From Lachnospiraceae bacterium (GTDB lineage: Bacteria; Bacillota; Clostridia; Lachnospirales; Lachnospiraceae): a stretch of DNA of 7,600 nt. Positions 1-6,241 of the stretch are shown piece by piece. Positions within the stretch are counted from its first letter, which is position 1. Each line of letters starts with the position of its first letter. The notes under the pieces were generated by a model, which was given only the letters and a program-made list of their open reading frames with translations, was not told the DNA's origin and did no database searches. The stretch lies in NCBI GenBank assembly GCA_017380975.1, contig JAFOCX010000018.1, positions 1-7,600 of the forward strand. The letters are read 5' to 3'. The position numbers and the translations under genes were made by a program.

Positions 1-1586
1 AGGGATACGGATGGAAAATTCATCCACGCACCGTCATTCTTTGTCTTTCTCGTTTTCTTCTCCACACGGTAAAAATCATCGGATGGCTCAACCATGTCCA
101 TCAGCATATACACATCTTCATTATCCCTTGTATATGCTTCACGACTTGTGATCGTTACACTGGTTACTGCAGTATTGGCTGCCGCTTCTACTGAGACAAG
201 GATCAGTGCCAAACATGCTGCCAGCTCACGCTTTCCGATCTTAAATATATGCAGAACGCCCGCGTACATGGACAATACAATGATCGCTACGTAGAAAATG
301 GAAAAATGGAAATGTTTCGCATCGATCAGTTTTTCTGCCAGAAGTACAAAACAAATACTTCCCAGAAATGCGGCATTGATATGCTTCTTCGGTGTTTCTT
401 CCAAATACATAAATGCACGGAAGCATACAAACAGCATCAGGAAAATATAAATAAAGGACTGTCTGGACGGCAAACTGTTCGGATAGTGGAATCCGTGCCA
501 GATAAAGTTCAATACATTCGTGGAAAAACTTGCAAAAAAGATCAGAAGCAATCCACAGTAAACTGCTCGTTCCTTCACAGAAATCTTTTTGCAAACCACA
601 TACAATAAGAAGAACATCAGAACTGCCACGCCACAATAAATGTTCGGCCAGTGATCCAGTCCGATCTCTGTTTCTACGCAGGTCAGATGACGTGCGATCA
701 TATCAAAGATCGTAAAATAAGAAGTCAGTGTCTTCGGGAAATTGAAATCTCCGGAAGCTGTTGACTGAAGTGCATAGATCTCCGGAAGCAGCACCACCGC
801 TGCCATTGCTCCGGAAAGCAGAGAATATACAGCAAAACGAATGCATGCATCCGTGTAATCTTCCCAATCATCCATCTTCTCCAGAATCAGAAGGGCGCCA
901 AAATACAGCACCATAAAAATACAGATCATAATGGAGATGTAATAGTTAGAAAGAATGGATAATCCTAATGTAATACAGTACAGGAATCCATTTCCTTCCC
1001 TTACCAGCTTTTCCAGTCCGTACATGATCAGCGGGAACAGTAAAATGCAGTCTAACCACATAATATTCCAGCTATAGGCTGCCATGTAACCGGATAATGC
1101 GTAAAAAATACCAAAGAAACCGATTCCGATGGAATCTGTCTTGCAATGTTTCTTTAAATACCAGGCAAATGTCAGTCCGGAAAGACCGATCTTAAATACG
1201 ATCATATAGGTCATAAACTCGATGACCAGGCTCTTCGGACAAAGCATGATCAGCCAGTTCATCGGGCTCGCCAGATAATACGCATAAAGGGCAGCAAAAT
1301 TCACACCCATTCCGATATCCCAGCTGTAGAGGAGACTTCCGCCATTCCGAAGTTTATGCTGAAACTCCGAGAAGAACGGAGCATACTGGTGATACATATC
1401 CGTTCTCAAAAAACTCTCGTCACCGAACGGAAAAATCCCACGCTGGATAAAAATGATCACCATGATCACCATCGGGATAAAAAATGCGATCTTCAGACCG
1501 TCGTTCGGTCGGACCGTGATATTGTTTAAGCGCGGCAGGCGTCTGCGTTTCTTTTCTTCCATATAATACAGGGGCTCCTTTTCCAT
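1..1586 (-). CDS. YfhO-family polytopic membrane protein (GT-C-like), partial at left edge
   Basis: This reading frame is open from 1586 to the window edge (528 complete codons), so the C-terminal part is missing. After a basic N-terminus (KKRRR near residues 12-16) come many hydrophobic segments, the first at about residues 31-48. Family hallmarks visible are TDMYHQYAPFFSEF (63-76), YSWDIGMGVNF (87-97), the tract FHYPNSLPSRQSF (366-378), and FYRVE followed by KND near 505-518, where the C-terminal extracytoplasmic part begins. YfhO proteins in Bacillus and Listeria are known as GT-C-like enzymes that move sugars from a polyprenyl-phosphate carrier onto surface polymers such as lipoteichoic acid; the substrate here is unknown. 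The gene lies 8 bases behind the GtrA gene and is probably co-translated. Start choice: ATG at 1589 or 1586 follows AAAGGA only 1 or 4 bases away; an in-frame ATG at 1562 has AAGGAG 12 bases upstream. I prefer 1586 but this is uncertain. Confidence 0.88.
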   Translation of the reverse strand, partial: MEKEPLYYMEEKKRRRLPRLNNITVRPNDGLKIAFFIPMVIMVIIFIQRGIFPFGDESFLRTDMYHQYAPFFSEFQHKLRNGGSLLYSWDIGMGVNFAALYAYYLASPMNWLIMLCPKSLVIEFMTYMIVFKIGLSGLTFAWYLKKHCKTDSIGIGFFGIFYALSGYMAAYSWNIMWLDCILLFPLIMYGLEKLVREGNGFLYCITLGLSILSNYYISIMICIFMVLYFGALLILEKMDDWEDYTDACIRFAVYSLLSGAMAAVVLLPEIYALQSTASGDFNFPKTLTSYFTIFDMIARHLTCVETEIGLDHWPNIYCGVAVLMFFLLYVVCKKISVKERAVYCGLLLIFFASFSTNVLNFIWHGFHYPNSLPSRQSFIYIFLMLFVCFRAFMYLEETPKKHINAAFLGSICFVLLAEKLIDAKHFHFSIFYVAIIVLSMYAGVLHIFKIGKRELAACLALILVSVEAAANTAVTSVTITSREAYTRDNEDVYMLMDMVEPSDDFYRVEKKTRKTKNDGAWMNFPSVS

Positions 1587-1594
1587 CATTTCCT

Positions 1595-2008
1595 TTATTT
1601 TTTATCCTTCTTTGCAAAGATCAGGATCTTGCTGAAGACATAGTTTAAGATCACTACAACCACTGAGATCAGGAGTTTACAAATAAAGAATTCCATTCCG
1701 ATCAGATCGACCATGATAAACAGCGCGGCCAGATTAAATATAAATGTTGCGATACGGCAGGCAACAAAGGAAACAAATTCCTTCCACACTTCTGCAGGAA
1801 CCAGCGTGCGGCTTTCGAATACCCACCATTTATTTGTCACAAATGCAAATAACACTGCTGCCACCCAGGCAATCGTCTGAGCCGGGATCGTCGGAACATT
1901 CGTCCAATAAAATAATGCGTTGGAGATCACATAATCAATAACGGTTGTCAGTACACCAAAGATCAGGTACGCAATTCCTTCACGCATTACACTGTTTTTC
2001 TTTTCCAT
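1595..2008 (-). CDS. GtrA-family membrane protein (putative polyprenyl-phosphate-sugar flippase)
   Basis: The product has 137 residues, the usual size of the family, with four predicted membrane segments at about residues 10-30, 40-58, 78-101 and 106-131. Family motifs are visible: FAFVTNKWWVFE (54-65) between segments two and three, and NYVFSKILIF (122-131) at the end, followed by a lysine-rich tail (KKDKK). GtrA/GtcA proteins are thought to flip polyprenyl-phosphate-linked sugars across the membrane for surface glycosylation. The direct neighbour downstream is a YfhO-type transferase, a known partner type. The start at 2008 is chosen because GGAGA lies 6 bases upstream; an ATG at 2014 is too close to that site, and the longer frame to 2104 enters the upstream terminator and promoter. 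A promoter is placed at 2067-2095. The sugar and final acceptor cannot be told from the sequence. Confidence 0.9.
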   Translation of the reverse strand: MEKKNSVMREGIAYLIFGVLTTVIDYVISNALFYWTNVPTIPAQTIAWVAAVLFAFVTNKWWVFESRTLVPAEVWKEFVSFVACRIATFIFNLAALFIMVDLIGMEFFICKLLISVVVVILNYVFSKILIFAKKDKK

Positions 2009-2066
2009 AATCATTCTCCATTGTTGTTTTGTCCGGATTACCTCCGCAATCACAAACACTTCCACT

Positions 2067-2095
2067 ATTTTATTACAGCCCCCACAAAAAGTAAA
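2067..2095 (-). promoter_or_regulatory. Candidate sigma-A promoter for the GtrA-YfhO unit
   Basis: Reading the minus strand, TTTACT (2090-2095) and TAAAAT (2067-2072) are separated by exactly 17 bases, with transcription expected to start near 2060, about 50 bases before the GtrA start codon. The -35 box overlaps the last two stem bases of the aminotransferase terminator, so the two signals are packed back to back. Inferred from sequence match only. Confidence 0.5.
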
Positions 2096-2129
2096 GGACT
2101 GCAAACCGAATAATCGGTTGCAGTCCCTT
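2086..2129 (-). terminator. Intrinsic terminator after the aminotransferase gene
   Basis: An inverted repeat at 2094-2129 pairs GGACTGCAAACCGA with TCGGTTGCAGTCC around an ATAA-type loop, with one bulged base on each arm. On the minus strand it is followed by CTTTACTTTTTG, an interrupted U tract. It lies 37 bases past the aminotransferase stop codon and before the promoter of the next unit, so it should separate the two transcripts. The plus-strand side also has an AAAATTTCTTT tail, but no plus-strand gene ends here. Confidence 0.75.
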
Positions 2130-2165
2130 AAAATTTCTTTAATTATTTGGTTTATGTACCAAGGA

Positions 2166-3446
2166 TTAAGCCTCTAAGAGCTTGTCGATGCTTACTAACT
2201 TAACGCATACGCAGAAGATTTCAGCAGCGAGTTTTAATTCCTCTAAGGACGGGAAGGACGGAGCAATACGGATGTTGCTGTCTTTCGGGTCTTTGCCGTA
2301 CGGGAATGTAGCACCAGCGCCTGTCATAACTACGCCAGCTTCTTTACACATAGCAACGATCTTCTTCGCGCAGCCATCGAGAGAATCGAAGGATACGAAG
2401 TAACCGCCCATCGGTTTTGTCCATGTACCAACCTCAAGACCAGCGAGCTCTTTGTTAAGGATCTCGTCTACTGCCTCGAATCTCGGACGAAGGAGTTCAG
2501 CGTGTTTAGCCATGTGAGCTGCAAGGCCAGCACCATCTTTCAGGAAACGAACATGACGAAGCTGGTTGAGCTTGTCGTGGGAGATGAGCTGAGCGTTCAT
2601 CTGTTTCTGCATATCTGCAAGGTTTGCCTTGGATGTAGCGATAGCGGAGATACCAGCACCCGGGAATGTAACTTTCGCTGTGGAACCGAATTTGTAAACC
2701 ATATCCGGGTTGCCAGCTTTTGCACACTCTTCAAGGATCTCAAGGATCTGAGCCGGTTTTTCCGGATATAAGTGGTGTACGCAGTAAGCGTTATCCCAGA
2801 AAATACGGAAATCTTTTGCAGCCGGTTTTAAGTTAGCAAAACGTCTAACTGTCTCGTCGGAGTAAACTTCACCAGACGGGTTGGAGTAAAGCGGTACACA
2901 CCAGATACCTTTTACTGTCTCGTCGTTGTTAACGTACTCTTCAACCATATCCATATCCGGACCTGTTGGTGTCATCGGGATGTTAACCATCTCGATACCG
3001 AAGAAGTCACAGATAGAGAAGTGTCTGTCATAACCCGGAACCGGGCAAAGGAATTTCACTTTATCAAGTTTGCACCACGGAGTGCTGCCCATTACACCAT
3101 GTGTGTAGGAACGGGAAACTGTATCGAACATTAATGTAAGGGATGCGGAACCATACATATAAACGTTCTCAGCCGGAGCGGACATCATCTCGCCCATGAA
3201 CTGTTTTGCCTCTGCAAGACCTGTAAGCACGCCATAGTTTCTTGTGTCGCCGTCAACTGTGTTGAAGTCGCTTGTTGTGTTTAAGATTTCTAACATCGGA
3301 AGGGAGAGATCAAGCTGATCAGAGCTTGGCTTACCACGAGCCATGTTGAGGCTGAGGTTCTTACCCTGGTACTCTTTGTATACAGCTGTTAACTGCTCTT
3401 TTAAAGAAGCGAGCTCTTCCTTGGACATTAAATGATACGGTTTCAT
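2166..3446 (-). CDS. PLP-dependent aspartate aminotransferase, subgroup Ic (MocR-like aminotransferase domain)
   Basis: The product has 426 residues and covers a complete fold type I aminotransferase. Visible landmarks are MARGKPSSDQLDLS (35-48) at the N-terminus, YGVLTGLAEAKQF (71-83), YGSASLTLMF (98-107) in the cofactor phosphate region, PLYSNPSGEVYS (185-196) with Asn189, FWDNAYCVHHL (216-226) with Asp218 and Tyr221, STAKVTFPGAG (255-265) with the Schiff-base Lys258, and NIRIAPSFPS (391-400) with the carboxylate-binding Arg393. This pattern fits the family containing Mycobacterium tuberculosis Rv3722c and Corynebacterium AspT, which interconvert aspartate/2-oxoglutarate and oxaloacetate/glutamate; substrate preference in this organism is inferred. 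The enzyme should be cytosolic. The start at 3446 is fixed by GGAGGAGA (3453-3460) 6 bases upstream; the longer frame to 3473 would put this site inside the gene. It is monocistronic, with its own promoter and terminator, and diverges from a two-component system. Confidence 0.93.
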   Translation of the reverse strand: MKPYHLMSKEELASLKEQLTAVYKEYQGKNLSLNMARGKPSSDQLDLSLPMLEILNTTSDFNTVDGDTRNYGVLTGLAEAKQFMGEMMSAPAENVYMYGSASLTLMFDTVSRSYTHGVMGSTPWCKLDKVKFLCPVPGYDRHFSICDFFGIEMVNIPMTPTGPDMDMVEEYVNNDETVKGIWCVPLYSNPSGEVYSDETVRRFANLKPAAKDFRIFWDNAYCVHHLYPEKPAQILEILEECAKAGNPDMVYKFGSTAKVTFPGAGISAIATSKANLADMQKQMNAQLISHDKLNQLRHVRFLKDGAGLAAHMAKHAELLRPRFEAVDEILNKELAGLEVGTWTKPMGGYFVSFDSLDGCAKKIVAMCKEAGVVMTGAGATFPYGKDPKDSNIRIAPSFPSLEELKLAAEIFCVCVKLVSIDKLLEA

Positions 3447-3471
3447 ATCAAATCTCCTCCATTTCTTATAC

Positions 3472-3513
3472 ATTATTTAAAATAATTTTTGTGGCGTGGA
3501 AACATTCTACGCC
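3472..3513 (-). promoter_or_regulatory. Leader hairpin and AT palindrome in the aminotransferase 5' untranslated region
   Basis: In the predicted leader of about 78 bases, GGCGT pairs with ACGCC (3493-3513), with a further GAA/TTC pairing across one mismatch and a 3-base loop. Next, ATTATTT and AAATAAT (3472-3486) form a perfect AT palindrome around a single base, upstream of the ribosome binding site. The palindrome could be an operator or a weak hairpin; no U tract follows the first hairpin, so it is not an obvious attenuator. Confidence 0.35.
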
Positions 3514-3530
3514 GATTACCCTATGATTAT

Positions 3531-3559
3531 ATTATAATGCAAGCCCCTAAATCTTACAA
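3531..3559 (-). promoter_or_regulatory. Sigma-A type promoter of the aminotransferase gene
   Basis: On the minus strand, TTGTAA (3554-3559) is followed after exactly 17 bases by a perfect TATAAT (3531-3536); a second overlapping TATAAT lies at 3526-3531. Transcription should begin near 3524, giving a leader of about 78 bases before the start codon at 3446. Confidence 0.7.
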
Positions 3560-3584
3560 TACAAATTTACAGTTTCACGCTTAA

Positions 3585-3600
3585 TTTTCCTACATTTTTT
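3585..3600 (+). promoter_or_regulatory. T-tract pair upstream of the kinase promoter, possible response-regulator site
   Basis: TTTTCC (3585-3590) and TTTTTT (3595-3600) are 10 bases apart, start to start, with TACA between them. The second tract begins 40 bases before the -35 box at 3635. The layout resembles the better repeat at 5841-5866 and the GlnL-type operator I recall from Bacillus, T-rich hexamers separated by four bases. The match is degenerate in an AT-rich region, so this is a weak call. Confidence 0.25.
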
Positions 3601-3634
3601 CGTTTCGACAGTGTAGATTATTAAGTGCCGTTGA

Positions 3635-3663
3635 TTGACAATTTTCGCATGGTAACGTATCAT
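3635..3663 (+). promoter_or_regulatory. Sigma-A type promoter of the two-component operon
   Basis: A perfect TTGACA (3635-3640) and TATCAT (3658-3663) are separated by 17 bases. Transcription should begin near 3670, leaving about 28 bases before the start codon at 3698. The promoter diverges from that of the aminotransferase; the two -35 boxes are 75 bases apart, so regulators bound between them could affect both. Confidence 0.7.
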
Positions 3664-3697
3664 ATCTATAATCAAAACGTTGTTGGGAGGCTTATTT

Positions 3698-4984
3698 ATG
3701 AAAGATTGGAAACGCTATTTTTTGATCGCAGGCATCCTGGCTCTGGCATCCGAATTGTACTGGAACGCATTCGTTCCGGGTTTCCGTATCTCCACTGCTG
3801 TCATCCTGCTTCCGATCCTGTTGATGACGCTCGGAAAGAATTTATCTACCATTAAAACATGTACGATCACAGGATTGTTCCTCGTCATTTTCCGCTCCGT
3901 CTGGGGAAGCAGCGGGATCACAGATGTTCCTAATATGATCCTTCTGCTTCTTCCGAATGCTGTCTTTTATATTTGTTACGGTATTGTTTTCACTATCTTG
4001 ATCCCTAACAAGCATACTTGCTCTTATCGACTGTTGTTGTTGACGCTGTTTGCCGGCGACTTTCTCTCCAACGTCATGGAGCTTTGTATTTTCGAAAGCA
4101 ATAAAACCCATGCATTTACCCTGTGGAATCTCGGGATCCTGGCACTGATTGCATTGTTCCGTTCTCTGCTTGCAGGCCTGTTTTTGATCGCTGAGTCCCA
4201 GTACCGTGCACTTTTAAAAAGTGAAGAACACGAAAACCGATACCGCCGTCTGTTCCTAATGACGACTGCTTTAAAAAATGAGATCTATTTCATGAGAAAA
4301 AATTCGGAAGAGATCGAATCAGTCATGGGAAATGCATACAAGCTTTATGAAAAGCTTTCCGAAATGGAAGATGTTCCGGAAGATATGAAACGGATGTCAC
4401 TGGCAATTGCACGCGACGTTCACGAGATCAAAAAAGACTACATCCGCATCATCCAGGGTATTGAAGCCGAGATCACAGAGGAATTTGATGAAAAGCGAAT
4501 GCAGTTCCAGGATCTTCTTAATATTCTGGAAGCAACTACGCATCATCAGCTGGAGCATCGTACGGCCAATATTCAGCTGGATTTTCAATGCAGGGATAAT
4601 TTTGTCACAACCGAGCATTACGAACTGATGGCCATCTTAAAGAACATCGTCAATAACGCCATCGAAGCGATCGACGGTTCCGGAAAACGCGGTGTTAAGG
4701 GAACCATTCAGCTCACAGAATGTCTGATTGACGGAGTTTATGAATTTCAGATCACAGACAACGGTCCGGGAATTTCCCCGAGACATTTACCGAATATCTT
4801 CAAAATGGGATATTCCACGAAGTTTGATTATAAGACCGGAAACATCTACCGCGGTGTCGGTCTTTACGGAGTAAAAGGAACGGTAGAGGAAAAATTCAAA
4901 GGAACGATCGATGTCGAGTCTGAGCTTGGCAAAGGCACCACATTTACGATCCGAATTCCTTTTGAATCACTGAAGGAGGTTTAA
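3698..4984 (+). CDS. Membrane sensor histidine kinase, GlnK-like
   Basis: The product has 428 residues. The first 165 or so are almost entirely hydrophobic and hold about six predicted membrane segments (about 7-23, 32-47, 54-68, 79-103, 109-129, 142-165) with only short loops, so it has no large extracellular sensor domain. A charged, probably coiled-coil linker follows (170-235). The likely phosphoacceptor is His242 in ARDVHEIKKDY (238-248). The ATPase domain shows an N box (NIVNNAIEAI, 316-325), the G1 box DNGPGI (354-359), FKMGYSTK (368-375) and a G2 box RGVGLYGVKG (385-394). The response regulator gene starts 2 bases later and is of the YcbB/GlnL type, so this is a GlnK-like partner by context; in Bacillus that system responds to glutamine, but the signal here is unknown. 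GGGAGG (3685-3690), 7 bases before ATG 3698, decides the start over an upstream TTG at 3680. Confidence 0.88.
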   Translation: MKDWKRYFLIAGILALASELYWNAFVPGFRISTAVILLPILLMTLGKNLSTIKTCTITGLFLVIFRSVWGSSGITDVPNMILLLLPNAVFYICYGIVFTILIPNKHTCSYRLLLLTLFAGDFLSNVMELCIFESNKTHAFTLWNLGILALIALFRSLLAGLFLIAESQYRALLKSEEHENRYRRLFLMTTALKNEIYFMRKNSEEIESVMGNAYKLYEKLSEMEDVPEDMKRMSLAIARDVHEIKKDYIRIIQGIEAEITEEFDEKRMQFQDLLNILEATTHHQLEHRTANIQLDFQCRDNFVTTEHYELMAILKNIVNNAIEAIDGSGKRGVKGTIQLTECLIDGVYEFQITDNGPGISPRHLPNIFKMGYSTKFDYKTGNIYRGVGLYGVKGTVEEKFKGTIDVESELGKGTTFTIRIPFESLKEV

Positions 4985-4986
4985 GA

Positions 4987-5832
4987 ATGCGCATATATAT
5001 CGTAGAAGATGATCTTGCCATTATTAATATTCTGGAGGATATCATTGAAACCCAGGATCTCGGAGAAGTCTGCGGAGACTGCGGCGGCGAACCGGCTGAC
5101 GTTCTGGATGTGTTACGCTGCAAACCGGACGTTGTTCTGGTCGATTTCTTTATGCCGGTCATGGATGGTGTCGAATTCGTCAAAGAACTCCGCACAGTCA
5201 ATGACAGCATCAAGTGCATTATGATCTCTCAGGTTTCCTCGAAAGAACTGATCAGCAAAGCCTACAGTGCGGGAATCGATTTCTTTATCAATAAACCGAT
5301 CAATCTGATCGAAGTGACTTCTGTCCTAAAAAATGTTGAAAAACAACTAGAAAACGAACGTACTCTGAACAACATTCGAAAAATGTTTATGTCGGAGATC
5401 AATCAGATGACTTCTCCGGTCGAGAAGACGGATTCTTATGGACGAAAGCTGAAATATATCCTGAACCGCGTCGGTATGTCCGGTGAAAAAGGCTGTCCGG
5501 ATATCATCAAGATCTGTGAATATCTCCATTCGAACCAGATCCCGGTCTCCCAGCTGAGCGTGGCGCAGATGTGTGAAAAAGTCAGCGACTCTCCAAAAAA
5601 CATGGAGCAGCGTATCCGACGCGCGATCGCAGCCGGAATGTCCAATGTGGCACACATGGGCATCGAGGATTTCATGAATGAAACCTTCACTACATATTCC
5701 GGTACTCTTTTTTCCTTTGAAGATGTCAAAGCAGAGATGGATTTTATCCGCGGCAAAAAGAATTACGGAGGCAAAGTCAGCATTAAAAAATTTATCGATG
5801 GCCTGATGTTAGAAGCGGATCGAGAAAATTAA
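4987..5832 (+). CDS. Response regulator with YcbB-type output domain, GlnL-like
   Basis: The product has 281 residues. Residues 1-120 form a receiver domain with acidic pocket Glu7-Asp8-Asp9, phosphoacceptor Asp53 (LVDFFMPVMDG, 51-61), Ser80 and Lys103 (INKPIN). A charged linker with likely coiled coil (112-140) leads to a C-terminal domain of about 155-275 that matches the YcbB/GlnL DNA-binding type, for example PDIIKICEYL (171-180), NMEQRIRRAIAAGMSN (205-220) and FSFEDVKAEMDFIRG (242-256). The Bacillus relative GlnL is phosphorylated by GlnK and activates glutaminase and glutamine transporter genes. Here the gene is 2 bases behind its kinase, and AAGGAGG (4973-4979) lies inside the kinase's 3' end, 7 bases before the ATG, so the two are translationally coupled. 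No glutaminase or glutamine transporter gene is adjacent, so the targets are open. A T-rich phased repeat directly downstream is a candidate binding site. Confidence 0.9.
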   Translation: MRIYIVEDDLAIINILEDIIETQDLGEVCGDCGGEPADVLDVLRCKPDVVLVDFFMPVMDGVEFVKELRTVNDSIKCIMISQVSSKELISKAYSAGIDFFINKPINLIEVTSVLKNVEKQLENERTLNNIRKMFMSEINQMTSPVEKTDSYGRKLKYILNRVGMSGEKGCPDIIKICEYLHSNQIPVSQLSVAQMCEKVSDSPKNMEQRIRRAIAAGMSNVAHMGIEDFMNETFTTYSGTLFSFEDVKAEMDFIRGKKNYGGKVSIKKFIDGLMLEADREN

Positions 5833-5840
5833 AATTCTTC

Positions 5841-5866
5841 TTGACTTTTTTTGAGGTTTTTTGAAG
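5841..5866 (+). repeat. 10-bp-phased TTGA/T-tract direct repeat, candidate GlnL-like operator
   Basis: TTGA occurs at 5841, 5851 and 5861, exactly one helical turn apart, and the two best units, TTTTTTGA at 5847-5854 and 5857-5864, are identical. Written as TTTTTG-N4-TTTTTG it has the same geometry as the TTTTGT-N4-TTTTGT repeat I recall for Bacillus GlnL. It begins 14 bases after the response regulator stop and ends about 30 bases before a candidate -35 box (5895), a typical activator position. Binding is inferred. Confidence 0.45.
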
Positions 5867-5880
5867 GAGGGTTTTATAGT
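5851..5880 (+). promoter_or_regulatory. Alternative promoter upstream of the structured RNA
   Basis: TTGAGG (5851-5856) and TATAGT (5875-5880) are 18 bases apart. If used, transcription would begin near 5887 and the -35 box would lie inside the direct repeat. This is an alternative to the promoter at 5895-5924. Confidence 0.3.
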
Positions 5881-5894
5881 ATAGACATGACTTG

Positions 5895-5924
5895 TTGATA
5901 TGATTTTTCTCTAATTTGCATACT
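5895..5924 (+). promoter_or_regulatory. Candidate promoter of the structured RNA
   Basis: TTGATA (5895-5900) and CATACT (5919-5924), 18 bases apart, with a TG one base before the -10 box (extended -10 type). Transcription would begin near 5931, just before the base-paired region. The -10 box deviates from consensus at two positions, as expected for an activated promoter. Confidence 0.4.
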
Positions 5925-5930
5925 GCCATC

Positions 5931-6178
5931 CCCGTGGCAGAGGAGATAGTATACTCCATTCCCCAAAACAGAGACGCGACTGGCACCGTGAAACAGGTTT
6001 ACATAGTGAAGGAAGAAGGTAATAGCACTATTGGATGTATTACGCTAAACACTTCACGCGTGCCACTCTGTTTTGGCATAACAGGTCAGACAGTATTTAA
6101 CTATGTTCCCCCCCTGTAGCTCAACTCCTATAAATGAAAAGGAATCCGGATTTCTTTGATTTCCGGATTTTCTTTTTT
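5931..6178 (+). ncRNA. Unrecognised structured RNA (6S-RNA-like rod, or permease leader)
   Basis: About 200 bases fold into a long rod. Pairings read directly: 5941-5945 with 6125-6129 (AGGAG/CTCCT), 5946-5950 with 6100-6104 (ATAGT/ACTAT), 5951-5954 with 6093-6096, a perfect 11-bp helix 5963-5973 with 6066-6076 (CCAAAACAGAG/CTCTGTTTTGG), 5982-5992 with 6053-6064 (11 pairs, one bulged base), 5997-6001 with 6046-6050, and 6003-6008 with 6026-6031 closing a purine-rich loop. An open bubble separates the outer stem from the 11-bp helix (about 8 bases on one side, 16 on the other). An intrinsic terminator ends the unit. A rod with one central bubble, a length near 200 and its own terminator resembles 6S RNA, but I do not recognise a conserved 6S sequence. 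The alternative is a cis-acting leader of the permease that follows. The stretch has no convincing protein gene. Confidence 0.55.
6141..6178 (+). terminator. Intrinsic terminator between the structured RNA and the permease gene
   Basis: AATCCGGA (6143-6150) pairs with TCCGGATT (6162-6169) around an 11-base loop and is followed by TTCTTTTTT (6170-6178). It would end the structured RNA 64 bases before the permease start codon. The permease must therefore be read by read-through, by regulated antitermination, or from a promoter within 6179-6230 that I cannot identify convincingly. Confidence 0.8.
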
Positions 6179-6241
6179 GCAATTCTGTGTTAAAATCCTT
6201 GAGAATCCAATCCCGAAAATTATCATAATGGAGAATTGAAT

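Noticed and set aside
241..636. Open frame of 131 codons on the minus strand
   Set aside because: It lies in another frame inside the continuous YfhO-family gene, and its product has no coherent membrane or domain pattern, whereas the YfhO frame keeps family motifs throughout.
2008..2104. Longer N-terminus for the GtrA protein
   Set aside because: The extension runs through the predicted promoter and into the terminator stem, while a well-spaced GGAGA supports the start at 2008.
5978..5990. Partial match of CTGGCACCGTG to the T-box motif (GTGGNACCGCG type)
   Set aside because: The match is incomplete and lies about 150 bases before the terminator inside a different helix, while a T-box sequence should sit in the antiterminator just before it.
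6060..6066. GTGCCAC string reminiscent of the GCCACTG core of cobalamin riboswitches
   Set aside because: The other conserved boxes (GGTGAAA-type core and the B12 box) are absent in the expected order.
5963..6076. Possible miniature transposable element with 11-bp terminal inverted repeats
   Set aside because: The flanks show no target-site duplication, and the pairing continues inside and outside the 11-mers in a nested way that fits an RNA rod better.
5916..6119. Open frame of 67 codons on the plus strand over the structured RNA
   Set aside because: No ribosome binding site lies before its start, its codons coincide with the arms of the RNA helices, and the product looks like no known protein.
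6111..6150. tRNA-like string CTGTAGCTCAAC
   Set aside because: It resembles a D-arm start, but no anticodon arm, T arm sequence or acceptor stem follows; the next element is a terminator.
6199..6226. TTGAGA-16-TATCAT as a promoter for the permease
   Set aside because: Transcription would start inside the ribosome binding site (6230-6234), leaving no usable leader, so I do not call it.
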